A stretch of DNA of 64,000 bases, taken from positions 62,001 through 126,000 of the forward strand of contig CANNDD010000003.1 in assembly GCA_947503285.1 (NCBI GenBank). Direction: 5' to 3'. This document shows positions 49,462 to 57,700 of this stretch, piece after piece. The notes under the pieces were generated by a model. It was not told the origin of the DNA, did not search any database, and saw only the letters and a program-made list of their open reading frames with translations. The translations under genes were made by a program, and so were the position numbers. How positions within the stretch are numbered: the first letter of the stretch is position 1; the number at the start of each line of letters is the position of its first letter. The stretch is from an uncultured Croceitalea sp. GTDB lineage: Bacteria; Bacteroidota; Bacteroidia; Flavobacteriales; Flavobacteriaceae.

Positions 49462-50428
49462 TCTTTTTACCCACACTCTTTCTTAAACGATATAAAGTGG
49501 CATTTAGCTCAAAACCCAATAACAATATATTCGAATTCAGCCAAATGAATACCATTAAAATCAACAACCCTCCTAGGGCACCGTATAACTCGTTATACCT
49601 AGCGAATTTTTCTACATAGATACCAAATAAATAAGAGGTAACCACAAATAAGAGGGTGGTCATTAGGGCACCTGCCGAAAAAAAACGAACTTTTCGTCCT
49701 TCAGCGGTTCCAAAATAATATAATATTGCCGTAGTCAGGTACGATAACAACATAAAGAAGAGCAATTTAGCAAACTGTACACCGGCGTAATCACTTTGCT
49801 CCACATCATACCCCAATTTTTTACCCAAATATTCAGAGGTATATTCGATAATGTAAAATTCAAAATAGACAAAGACCACGGCACCTAGAATGAGTAAGAT
49901 CGACAAAAAAAGGCCCACCATCAAGGCATAGGCGTATTGTCTGAAGAAGTTTCGAGCAAGTTCGATATGATATGAGTTCTCAAAAGCACTGAAAATCGCA
50001 TTAACACCGTTGGCGACCAGAAAAATGGAAATCAAAAATGCCGATGATAATAACCCACCCCTTTTTTGATCCTTGATCTGTTGGTAGATCTCACCAAAAT
50101 ACTCACTGGTCGCCGAAGGCAGGAATGATTCTAAAAAAAGGAGGAACTGCATATCAAAATCCTCGTTGCCCACACTGACATAAGGAATAATAAAGGGAAC
50201 CAAGGTGACCAAAAAAATCAACAACGGAAAAAGGGCCATAAAAAGACTGAATGCAATGGAACTTGCCCTGCTTGATAGGGTACCTTTCACGATACCCACT
50301 ACGTAAATTTCCAAAAGGTCATAAATGGACAATCCCTCAAAGCCAGGTAAACGTATTTTCTTTAATAGGGTAACAAGCCAATTAATTAAGGGGATGCGTT
50401 CAAGCCTTTCTTCAATAGCCTCTGACAT
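49448..50428 (-). CDS. YihY/virulence factor BrkB family membrane protein
   Basis: A 326-residue inner-membrane protein with about six transmembrane segments. It has the family pattern KGTLSSRASSIAFSLFMALFPLLIFL in two parts and, near the C-terminus, YGALGGLLILMVFIWLNSNILLLGFELNA. Members were once called ribonuclease BN, a label that proved wrong; the function is unknown, transport or lipid movement being guesses. The gene is directly joined to nadC (ATG follows the nadC stop without a gap) and overlaps DUF2147. Confidence 0.9.
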   Translation of the reverse strand: MSEAIEERLERIPLINWLVTLLKKIRLPGFEGLSIYDLLEIYVVGIVKGTLSSRASSIAFSLFMALFPLLIFLVTLVPFIIPYVSVGNEDFDMQFLLFLESFLPSATSEYFGEIYQQIKDQKRGGLLSSAFLISIFLVANGVNAIFSAFENSYHIELARNFFRQYAYALMVGLFLSILLILGAVVFVYFEFYIIEYTSEYLGKKLGYDVEQSDYAGVQFAKLLFFMLLSYLTTAILYYFGTAEGRKVRFFSAGALMTTLLFVVTSYLFGIYVEKFARYNELYGALGGLLILMVFIWLNSNILLLGFELNATLYRLRKSVGKKNENA

Positions 50429-51286
50429 CTATACTGCTTTAAGACTTAAGTCCATGTTATGAACGGAATGTGTTAGGGCTCCTGAAGAGATATAATCGAC
50501 CCCACATTCTGCATAGTTTCGAATGGTTTCTTCGGTAATGCCCCCAGACGATTCGGTAAGACAAGTGGTACCAATCAATTCTACCGCTTTTCTGGTATCG
50601 TCATAGTTGAAATTGTCCAATAATATGCGGTATACCCCATTCGAATTTAAAATCTCTTTTACCTCATCAAGGTTTCTTGCCTCTACGATTATCTTTAATT
50701 CTTTGTTATAGTTTGCCAGATATTCCTTTGTTTTCGTAATCGCCTTTGTGATGCCACCGGCAAAATCAATATGGTTGTCTTTAAGCATAATCATGTCGTA
50801 GAGTGCAAACCGGTGGTTTTCACCACCCCCTATTTTGACGGCCCACTTTTCAAGTGCCCGTATACCTGGGGTCGTCTTTCTAGTATCAAGGATCTTCGTT
50901 CCAGTCCCCTCTAAAAGGTTTACATAAAAAGCGGTCTTTGTGGCGATAGCGCTCATTCGTTGCATGGCATTCAAAACCAAACGCTCAGCTTTCAGTATAC
51001 TCTGTGAGCTACCGGATACATAAAAAGCAACATCACCATATCTAACCTGAGAACCGTCATGAATATGGGTTTCAATCAATACCTTGGGGTCCACATATTC
51101 AAAGACCTGTTTTGCAAAATCAACACCGGCCAGAACACCCTTATCTTTTACCAGTAATTTTGCTTTACCAGTGGCATTGGCCGGAATACAAGCCAGTGAA
51201 CTATGATCACCATCACCAACATCTTCACGAATGGCGTTGGAAATGATCAGTCGTAATTCTTCATTAAATTGGGCGTCGGTAATCAT
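50429..51286 (-). CDS. nadC: Nicotinate-nucleotide diphosphorylase (carboxylating)
   Basis: NadC turns quinolinate and PRPP into nicotinate mononucleotide, the last step of the de novo pyridine ring route to NAD. The 285-residue chain shows LDTRKTTPGIRALEKWAVKIGGGENHRFALYD in two parts (the quinolinate/PRPP site with Arg, Lys and His), MLKDNHIDFAGG, and VEARNLDEVKEILNSNG, and ITEETIRNYAECGVDYISSGALTH at the end. Complete. It heads the minus-strand run nadC-YihY-DUF2147-priA and is divergent from rlmH with 94 bases between starts. Confidence 0.96.
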   Translation of the reverse strand: MITDAQFNEELRLIISNAIREDVGDGDHSSLACIPANATGKAKLLVKDKGVLAGVDFAKQVFEYVDPKVLIETHIHDGSQVRYGDVAFYVSGSSQSILKAERLVLNAMQRMSAIATKTAFYVNLLEGTGTKILDTRKTTPGIRALEKWAVKIGGGENHRFALYDMIMLKDNHIDFAGGITKAITKTKEYLANYNKELKIIVEARNLDEVKEILNSNGVYRILLDNFNYDDTRKAVELIGTTCLTESSGGITEETIRNYAECGVDYISSGALTHSVHNMDLSLKAV

Positions 51287-51380
51287 CGTTATTTTTGATT
51301 TGAAGCTAAATTACTAAAAAGCTAATCGATAAAATTAAACGTCTGAACAAATAGTATTTTTACCAAATGAAAAGTATATC

Positions 51381-51854
51381 ATGCATATAAGGTTAATTGC
51401 GATTGGAAAAACGGATAGCACGGCGCTGCAGGGTCTTATTTCAAACTATCAAAATAGGCTCAAACACTATGTGAAGTTTAGCCTAGACATTATTCCGGAT
51501 ATAAAAAACGTAAAGAACCTTTCGGAAACCGAACAGAAAAAGCGGGAGGCAGCACTTATTCTAAAACAAATTCCGCAAGCAGCAATCTTAATACTATTGG
51601 ACGAGAAAGGAAAACAGTACTCTAGTCTGGAGTTTTCAACCCTACTTCAAAAAAGAATGAACAGCGGCATAAAAGAACTTGTATTCGTGATAGGTGGACC
51701 TTATGGTTTTACGGATATCCTATATGAAAAATGTCATCAAAAAATAAGCTTGTCAAAGATGACTTTTTCACATCAGATGGTGCGCTTGTTTGTTGTAGAA
51801 CAACTATATCGGGCGTTTACAATCCTTCGGAATGAACCTTATCATCATCAGTAA
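51381..51854 (+). CDS. rlmH: 23S rRNA (pseudouridine1915-N3)-methyltransferase
   Basis: RlmH methylates pseudouridine 1915 in helix 69 of 23S rRNA. The 157-residue SPOUT protein has LILLDEKGKQYSSLEFS, the knot loop VFVIGGPYGF and SKMTFSHQMVRLFVVEQLYRAF, all family marks. Complete. The last 38 bases overlap the end of the convergent PilJ-domain gene, so the two transcripts share an antisense stretch. Confidence 0.95.
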   Translation: MHIRLIAIGKTDSTALQGLISNYQNRLKHYVKFSLDIIPDIKNVKNLSETEQKKREAALILKQIPQAAILILLDEKGKQYSSLEFSTLLQKRMNSGIKELVFVIGGPYGFTDILYEKCHQKISLSKMTFSHQMVRLFVVEQLYRAFTILRNEPYHHQ

Positions 51855-52752
51855 CCTTGTTCGACGTACCTATACCGTATTTATCTAAAAGGTCTTCAAC
51901 TTTTTTGAGGATTACCTTATGTGGCATCTCTTCATCATCATTCTTTTTTAAGGCACTGACCATATTCTTAGAAACCCCATTTAGATGATCCAGTTCCTCA
52001 GAAATGAATTTAAGTATTTCTTGCTGTCGTTCGGGCACTTTTTCAACCCTAAGCACATATTGAAGATCTTTGATATTCTTCATATGTGAATTGAAGACAT
52101 GTGATTGATGCCATGCGATTTCTTCCAATTTTTTCTTTTGACTCATGATTCGATTAATAAATGGATTCACGATAAAGAAAATTTCAAACAACACGATAAA
52201 AACCGAGAATATGGCGAGCTCCATTTCAATGATACGCATGCCCTTGATATCTTCCTCTGATTTTTTCTGGAACTGAAGAACGATCCCATTCATGATGGTA
52301 GTGAATCGATCCACGCGATAGCGCATATCATTGAATTTGATTTCGTCAAGACGCTTTAAGTCCGATAAATTCCATTTAAACCAATTCACATACGGTTCAA
52401 GCCGTACGAAATTGGCCATAATATCGGTATTATCTAATTTTGGTATGCCCAGGTTTTCACTGCCATTTTGAAGAATGCCGTTCATTTGATACAACTTGTT
52501 CAAGGTCAATTTCAATTCGGCATAATCACAATTGTGGTAACGGCATGAGTACACTTCGTTCAATAAACGTTGACTGAGCATGCGCTGACGCCCGGCCAAG
52601 TTGACGATCATAGCCGTTGATCGTTGCTTTTTCAAAGAATATTGCATGATCGACTGAATGGCAAAAGTCAAAACGATAATGGATACCACCAGCAGGTAGT
52701 AGGCCCTAAAACCTTTTTTGAAAAGGCGTATTTTTCCAATGTTCAACCGCAA
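51817..52752 (-). CDS. PilJ-type sensor membrane protein without output domain
   Basis: A 311-residue membrane protein. One helix at about 17-37, then an extracytoplasmic PilJ/NIT-type sensor domain with the family mark NLAGRQRMLSQRLL (52-65), a second helix at about 170-192, and a cytoplasmic helical region of about 120 residues with coiled-coil character. There is no histidine kinase, methyl-accepting signalling or cyclase domain, so the output must lie in a partner. Two cysteines (SCRYHNC) stand after the sensor motif. The start is a TTG at 52752 (no ATG before the first membrane helix); a second TTG two codons on is equally possible. Overlaps the 3' end of rlmH. Confidence 0.75.
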   Translation of the reverse strand: MRLNIGKIRLFKKGFRAYYLLVVSIIVLTFAIQSIMQYSLKKQRSTAMIVNLAGRQRMLSQRLLNEVYSCRYHNCDYAELKLTLNKLYQMNGILQNGSENLGIPKLDNTDIMANFVRLEPYVNWFKWNLSDLKRLDEIKFNDMRYRVDRFTTIMNGIVLQFQKKSEEDIKGMRIIEMELAIFSVFIVLFEIFFIVNPFINRIMSQKKKLEEIAWHQSHVFNSHMKNIKDLQYVLRVEKVPERQQEILKFISEELDHLNGVSKNMVSALKKNDDEEMPHKVILKKVEDLLDKYGIGTSNKVTDDDKVHSEGL

Positions 52753-52874
52753 AGCAATTTATTTTAAGAAATTACTTACAATTTATAGCGAAAAAATATC
52801 AAAAAATTAAAAATGTTGTCAAATCGATTTAAATGCTGGTGAAAGGCTAAATTTTAATATAACAGTTTTCATGC

Positions 52875-54767
52875 CTAATAAAGCACTCTGAATTTAATGG
52901 TGTGTTCTACGTTTTTAAGTGCCTTAATGACATCTTTGTTATATTCCTTGTCCAAATCCGTGATCACATAACCAACATCGGGATCCGTTGACAAAAATTG
53001 CCCCGTGATATTCATTTCGTATTTTGCCAATACCTCATTGATATCAGCCATGATTCCGGGTACGTTCTTGTGTATATGAAGAAAACGATGCGCATTGTTC
53101 TGTTTCGGTAACCGGATATTCGGAAAATTCACGGCATCCACGGTATTGCCCGAATTGATATAATCCATTATTTTATTGGGAACGAAATCGGCTATATCAC
53201 GCTGGGCCTCTTCGGTGCTTCCCCCAATGTGCGGCGTTAGGATTACGTTATCCAAACCTTGTAGCTCTGTTATAAAATCACCATTACTTCTTGGTTCTTC
53301 AGGATACACATCAATAGCCGCGCCACCTAACTTACCACTTTTCAGGGCTGCCACTAAAGCGGGAATGTCCACTACGAAACCCCGCGATAGGTTGACCAAC
53401 ATGGCTCCATCGCGCATGTGACCGATCTCATTTTCACTGATAAAATTCTTGTTGGCCTTGTTGTCGTCGATATGTAGGGTGACCACGTCTGAAACCAATA
53501 ACAATTCTTCTAAGGTACTGCACTTGATGGCATTACCCAACGCCAATTTATCGGCCACATCATAATAATACACCCGCATTCCCATCGCTTCGGCAAGAAC
53601 GGATAATTGCTTGCCAATATTTCCGTAACCAATAATCCCTAGGTTCTTACCCCGAACTTCTTGTGAATTCAAAGCAGTCTTAAACCATTTTCCTTGATGT
53701 ATTTCGGTGCTTCGTGGAAAAATACTTCGCTTTAACATGATGATCTGTCCAATGGCCAACTCCACGACTGACCTTGTATTGCTATAAGGGGCGTTAAAGA
53801 CAACCACACCTTTCTTTTTTGCGGCCTCTAGGGCAATTTGGGTGGTTCCAATGCAAAAAGCCCCTACTACCAATAGCCTATCTGCAGCCTCCAATACCCT
53901 TTGGGTAACCTGGGTCTTTGAACGAATGCCAAGAACATGTATTCCCTTTATGCGTTCCATCAATTCTTCTTCAGGCAAAGCGTGCTTGACCAACTCTACG
54001 GAAAACCCTTCTTCCGATAGGTTATCAAACGCCTTCGGATGTACATTTTCAAGTAGAAGGATCTTAATCCTATTTTTTGGATATGATATTTTTCTTGGTA
54101 AATCGTTCACAAATAGAAACTCATTTAAATTAGGCGTTATATAATCGGCGTTGTCAGCGGCCTTTTCGCGATGTACGTTCTCAGTGTAGGCAAAAAATTT
54201 ATCGGCAATACCTGCTTCACGCATGACATAATCACTGTAGCCATCACCTATGACCTGAACCTCACCTTCTAAATTAAGGTTTTTAAGGCATTCTATTTTT
54301 CCGTTGTGGGATGACAGTACATTGGTCTCATCGAAACCAACTATATTCCCTTTAGGGTCAAACTCGAAGGTATTGGCATATACTCGGTCTGAAGGTATGT
54401 TGTACTCAGCAACAATGGGATCTATAAATTCTTTGAAACCGCACGAAATGACATAAATATCATCGGCGTAATCCTTGAAAAAGGCCTTGTTCTCTTCTAT
54501 CGACTTTGAAATTTTATGGCGTAACTTATCAACCAGACCTGCCAGATCTTCTTTATGGGCATTTAATAGTTTGATCCTTCTTTCCAACGATTCGGTAAAA
54601 GAAATCTCACCATCAATGCCCAAATTGGTGATTTCCTGTATTTCCTTTAACACCTCGTCCTTATTGGACTTCCCTTCAAGAAGAATTTCTGCGAGTACAT
54701 CCAATGCTTCAACGCTCGTGAGTGTGCTATCAAAATCAAAGACATATTTTCTTCCAGTTTCGACCAT
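52875..54767 (-). CDS. serA: Phosphoserine phosphatase-like / 3-phosphoglycerate dehydrogenase fusion
   Basis: A 630-residue protein that joins two enzymes of serine synthesis. Residues 1-215 are a SerB-like HAD phosphatase with a full set of motifs: DFDST (Asp11, Asp13), VISCGF (Ser108), HNGK (Lys157) and GDGYSD (Asp175, Asp179). Residues 235-550 form the 3-phosphoglycerate dehydrogenase: NAD fold GIIGYGNIG (377-385), Arg462 in LSRGF, Glu491 in YPEEPR and His513 in TPHIGGS. An ACT domain (about 558-630) at the end can bind serine for feedback. So the first and third steps of the route lie in one chain; serC is not in this window. A palindrome at 54812-54828 may be its operator. Confidence 0.93.
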   Translation of the reverse strand: MVETGRKYVFDFDSTLTSVEALDVLAEILLEGKSNKDEVLKEIQEITNLGIDGEISFTESLERRIKLLNAHKEDLAGLVDKLRHKISKSIEENKAFFKDYADDIYVISCGFKEFIDPIVAEYNIPSDRVYANTFEFDPKGNIVGFDETNVLSSHNGKIECLKNLNLEGEVQVIGDGYSDYVMREAGIADKFFAYTENVHREKAADNADYITPNLNEFLFVNDLPRKISYPKNRIKILLLENVHPKAFDNLSEEGFSVELVKHALPEEELMERIKGIHVLGIRSKTQVTQRVLEAADRLLVVGAFCIGTTQIALEAAKKKGVVVFNAPYSNTRSVVELAIGQIIMLKRSIFPRSTEIHQGKWFKTALNSQEVRGKNLGIIGYGNIGKQLSVLAEAMGMRVYYYDVADKLALGNAIKCSTLEELLLVSDVVTLHIDDNKANKNFISENEIGHMRDGAMLVNLSRGFVVDIPALVAALKSGKLGGAAIDVYPEEPRSNGDFITELQGLDNVILTPHIGGSTEEAQRDIADFVPNKIMDYINSGNTVDAVNFPNIRLPKQNNAHRFLHIHKNVPGIMADINEVLAKYEMNITGQFLSTDPDVGYVITDLDKEYNKDVIKALKNVEHTIKFRVLY

Positions 54768-54789
54768 TGCCCAAAAAAAATTAAGCCTT

Positions 54790-54828
54790 AAAAGTAAACA
54801 TTAAATCCTTTATACATTTTTAATGTAT
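54790..54828 (-). promoter_or_regulatory. Possible promoter and operator of serA
   Basis: ATACATT (54812-54818) / AATGTAT (54822-54828) is a perfect inverted repeat with a three-base centre. On the minus strand TACTTTTA near 54797-54790 is one mismatch from TAnnTTTG, so the palindrome would lie across the upstream promoter element. Confidence 0.35.
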
Positions 54829-54926
54829 GAAAAATAATGACCTATCGAATTATTAGTGAAAAAGACTAAAAATTCAATATCAAAAAGCGACCAAAAATGG
54901 ATAATCCTTATTCACAAATCACTGCC

Positions 54927-55733
54927 TCACTTTAGAAACCGAATTATCACTTTTGAGAAATCACGGGTTTTGTAAGTACCATTGTGATCTCCGGCAACCA
55001 ATTGTAGCGTTGCATTGGGTATTGCCCCTTGAAGGTCTTTCGGATCACCATTGTCAAGGTCTTTATCACCGGCTAGAACCAGAACTTCGGCAGCTACCCT
55101 TGCCAGTTCTTTTTTTGATGTGACGGGTTGGTATCGTTGCTGTAAATGTAAAGAGCGTAAATCTGCACCAATAGACTTTGCATAAGTTACGGCGCCCTTG
55201 GTTTCCTCAGAAATTTGACCATCGAACGCAGCGGCAAAAAGCAAACGTCGATTCCATTGGGCATTGGTAAAATCGATTCCCATTCCACCCAAAACGGCTT
55301 TCGTGATTCTTTTATCCTTGGTAAGCAACTTGGCCAGTACGATGCTTCCCCGAGAATAGCCCACCGCTGAGTAGTCTTCAATTGCCAGTTCTTCCAACAG
55401 TGCTATAATATCCTTGACTTCAGCGTCATTTTGGTAAGATTTGTCATTCTGGGGTTTGTCAGAATCACCATTCCCCCTGAGATCTATGGTAATGACCTGA
55501 TACCCCTCGGTCAGCAAATCTTTTTTAAGAGGCGTTTGGTCCCAAGATTTTCTTGAATTTATAAAGCCGTGCAACAAAATAATCGGGGCACCCACACCTT
55601 CTATATCATAAGCGATCTTTACATTATCGAAAGATTCAAAATACCGTGTTTGTGCAGCTGAAAAACCAGTGCTCAATAGCCATCCTAACATCAGTATTCG
55701 CTTAGCCAACATATATCCCATTTTTAAAACCAT
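54927..55733 (-). CDS. Exported alpha/beta hydrolase
   Basis: A 268-residue hydrolase with a signal peptide (about 1-28, ending FSAAQT). The oxyanion loop LLHGF (53-57), the acid-strand IDLRGNGDSD, the nucleophile Ser127 in GYSRGS, Asp in LAGDKDLDNG and His in VAGDHNGTY give a complete triad. The nearest recognisable group is that of epoxide-hydrolase/esterase-like proteins; the substrate is not known. It overlaps the methyltransferase gene upstream by ten bases. The start may also be ATG 55721 (MGYMLAKR), which gives a better signal peptide. Confidence 0.87.
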   Translation of the reverse strand: MVLKMGYMLAKRILMLGWLLSTGFSAAQTRYFESFDNVKIAYDIEGVGAPIILLHGFINSRKSWDQTPLKKDLLTEGYQVITIDLRGNGDSDKPQNDKSYQNDAEVKDIIALLEELAIEDYSAVGYSRGSIVLAKLLTKDKRITKAVLGGMGIDFTNAQWNRRLLFAAAFDGQISEETKGAVTYAKSIGADLRSLHLQQRYQPVTSKKELARVAAEVLVLAGDKDLDNGDPKDLQGAIPNATLQLVAGDHNGTYKTRDFSKVIIRFLK

Positions 55734-56182
55734 CGGCGAACAGCTTTGCAGTACAAACGGTAATCTTTACCAAAAAGCTTTAGCAAGGCCTCTTCTTCTT
55801 TCTTAATCTGGAAATGGTTCATAAAATACACGAAACCAGCCGCAATGATGGTATTAAAGGCATTCCCCAATTTTAGACCTATAGCGATGAGTATAAGCAA
55901 CAATGCCAAATACATCGGGTTTCGAGTATATTGATAGATACCGGAAACCACCAAAACGGAAGCTTTTGAAGGTTTTATGGGGTCTACCGTGGTCTTTGCC
56001 CTTGCAAACTGATATAGTGAAAGTAACGCCAGAAGTAGTGCTATGCCAGATATGCCAATTGCAAGCGGGTACCTCCCAAAAAAATCGAAATTGCCAACCG
56101 GCAAGTAGCTTGCCAATAGGTACATCAAAAGACCAAATACCATAAACACGACCACAGGGGGTAATTTATATTTCATCTTCAT
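55724..56182 (-). CDS. Isoprenylcysteine methyltransferase-family (ICMT/PEMT-like) membrane protein
   Basis: A 152-residue membrane protein with four or so transmembrane segments. The C-terminal half has the ICMT motif VVSGIYQYTRNPMYLALLLILI (two parts: G-x-Y-x-Y-T-R-N-P-x-Y) and EEEALLKLFGKDYRLYCKAVRRW, which bind AdoMet and the lipid substrate. Bacterial members probably methylate lipids or small hydrophobic molecules; no prenylated protein is implied. It overlaps the alpha/beta hydrolase gene downstream by ten bases, so the pair is co-expressed. Confidence 0.88.
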   Translation of the reverse strand: MKMKYKLPPVVVFMVFGLLMYLLASYLPVGNFDFFGRYPLAIGISGIALLLALLSLYQFARAKTTVDPIKPSKASVLVVSGIYQYTRNPMYLALLLILIAIGLKLGNAFNTIIAAGFVYFMNHFQIKKEEEALLKLFGKDYRLYCKAVRRWF

Positions 56183-56245
56183 GATTTTCGTTACTGCTTT
56201 AACCGTTTTACTATCTTTCTTCTATGAAACACTTCGTACTGAAAA

Positions 56246-56932
56246 TCAATTGTCATTTAGTCCGTATTTAGTCAAAATAGGTGCCATTGCCAAAGCCCAC
56301 TGCGGATATGCCTGTGCCTTCAGATGGGTATTATCATCAACGACATACTCTATTTTGATATCCCCACTTTGACAGAGAAAGGGTCTTAAATCCAAAAAAT
56401 CATAATTCCTTTTTTCGCAGAACAGTTTCATTCTCGCATTAATGGAATCAATAGTTCGGTTTCGCTCAGTATTCGTTCTTTGGTACAATGTTGTGGTGTA
56501 AATAGGTTTTGTGCCTACCTTGCTGATAGAATCCATTACCATGGTCATATTCTCGTAAATACGCTGTGATGAAATGCCCAAGGTCAAATCATTGATACCG
56601 CCCTTAAAAAAGCAAAGCTTTGGTCGATACGGAACAATGAAGTTTTTGATGACCCAGGACAATTGCTGGGTGGTCCAACCGGGTTTTCCACCATTAAAAA
56701 CATCATTCCGGTCCAAAACTTTATCCCAGTCCCCTTGATATGTAATCGAGTTGCCCAACATAACGATGTTGACCTTTTTTAAGGTATTGCCCTTTTCATC
56801 GATTATGCCCTCTTGAGAAGGTGGGGCCTCAGGTTGACTTGCAGTCTTAGTATTAATGGAAAAAAAGAATAAAAAGCAAAACAACACCAAGTTGAGCCCT
56901 AAGGAAATTGGTAGGAAGTTGGTTTTTTTCAT
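56246..56932 (-). CDS. SGNH/GDSL-family hydrolase
   Basis: A 228-residue exported or membrane-anchored esterase-like protein. The N-terminal segment (about 8-26) is a signal or anchor. The SGNH blocks are present: IVMLGNSIT (block I Ser in GNSIT), GKPGWTTQQL (Gly), FFKGGINDL (block III Asn) and VDDNTHLKAQAYPQWA (block V Asp and His). The enzyme most resembles platelet-activating-factor-acetylhydrolase-like GDSL esterases that deacetylate sugars or lipids. Divergent from the rdgB-type gene with 26 bases between starts. Confidence 0.88.
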   Translation of the reverse strand: MKKTNFLPISLGLNLVLFCFLFFFSINTKTASQPEAPPSQEGIIDEKGNTLKKVNIVMLGNSITYQGDWDKVLDRNDVFNGGKPGWTTQQLSWVIKNFIVPYRPKLCFFKGGINDLTLGISSQRIYENMTMVMDSISKVGTKPIYTTTLYQRTNTERNRTIDSINARMKLFCEKRNYDFLDLRPFLCQSGDIKIEYVVDDNTHLKAQAYPQWALAMAPILTKYGLNDN

Positions 56933-56958
56933 AGCATTAAAGGTAATACATTAGTCTT

Positions 56959-57534
56959 ATGAAATTAGTCTTTGCTACACATAACCAAAATAAATTTGAA
57001 GAGGTCAAGGCTTTGATACCCGATTCCATTGCATTGATTTCCCTGACCGATTTGGGATGTACGGATGATATACCGGAAACGGGAAAGACCTTAGCCGAAA
57101 ATGCACGGATAAAGGCAGACTTTGTTACGGAAAACTACAAGCTATCTTGTTTTGCCGATGACACGGGGCTTTTGGTAGACGCCCTAGACGGAAGGCCTGG
57201 CGTATATTCTGCAAGGTATGCAGGTCAAGAAAAGAATGCAGAAGCCAATATGGAAAAGTTACTTCTAGAACTGGAAGGCAGCAGTAACAGGGCCGCCCAT
57301 TTTAAAACAGCAATCGCATTGAACCTAAAAAATGATCATCATTTGTTCGAAGGATCGGTTCATGGCTACATTGCATCGCGTAAAAAGGGCAAAAACGGAT
57401 TTGGCTACGATCCTATCTTCGTGCCCTGTGGTCACGAACAGACCTTTGCCGAACTGCCCTTGTCCCTAAAAAACCAGATAAGTCATCGTGGTAGGGCCAT
57501 CCAAAAACTGATTGCCTTTCTCAACACGCTTTAA
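56959..57534 (+). CDS. Non-canonical purine NTP pyrophosphatase (RdgB/HAM1 type)
   Basis: The enzyme removes dITP, ITP and XTP from the nucleotide pool by cutting off pyrophosphate. The 191-residue chain has KLVFATHNQNKFEEV at the start (the phosphate-binding Asn/Lys), ETGKTLAENARIKAD, the metal-binding CFADDTGLLVDAL, RPGVYSARYAG, KNGFGYDPIFVP and ISHRGRAIQKL near the end. Complete and of usual length. Alone between the divergent SGNH gene and the helicase gene. Confidence 0.95.
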   Translation: MKLVFATHNQNKFEEVKALIPDSIALISLTDLGCTDDIPETGKTLAENARIKADFVTENYKLSCFADDTGLLVDALDGRPGVYSARYAGQEKNAEANMEKLLLELEGSSNRAAHFKTAIALNLKNDHHLFEGSVHGYIASRKKGKNGFGYDPIFVPCGHEQTFAELPLSLKNQISHRGRAIQKLIAFLNTL

Positions 57535-57588
57535 CTAATTGAAAATAAAGTTATTGCTAGATTATGGTTCGTAGTCGTTAATTAGCAT

Positions 57589-57596
57589 TACCTTTG
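57589..57596 (+). promoter_or_regulatory. Possible -7 box of the DEAD-box helicase gene
   Basis: TACCTTTG matches TAnnTTTG and lies 104 bases before the start codon, leaving a leader of about 100 bases, as is common for helicase genes under cold or autoregulation. No clear upstream element. Confidence 0.4.
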
Positions 57597-57700
57597 CCGC
57601 TTTATTAACGCCGCCGGTATGGCAGGTGTTGCGCTGAGCACAGCTTTATAAGTAATTATCGCTCTATGCAACACACATATTTGCGAATACTTATAGACAC

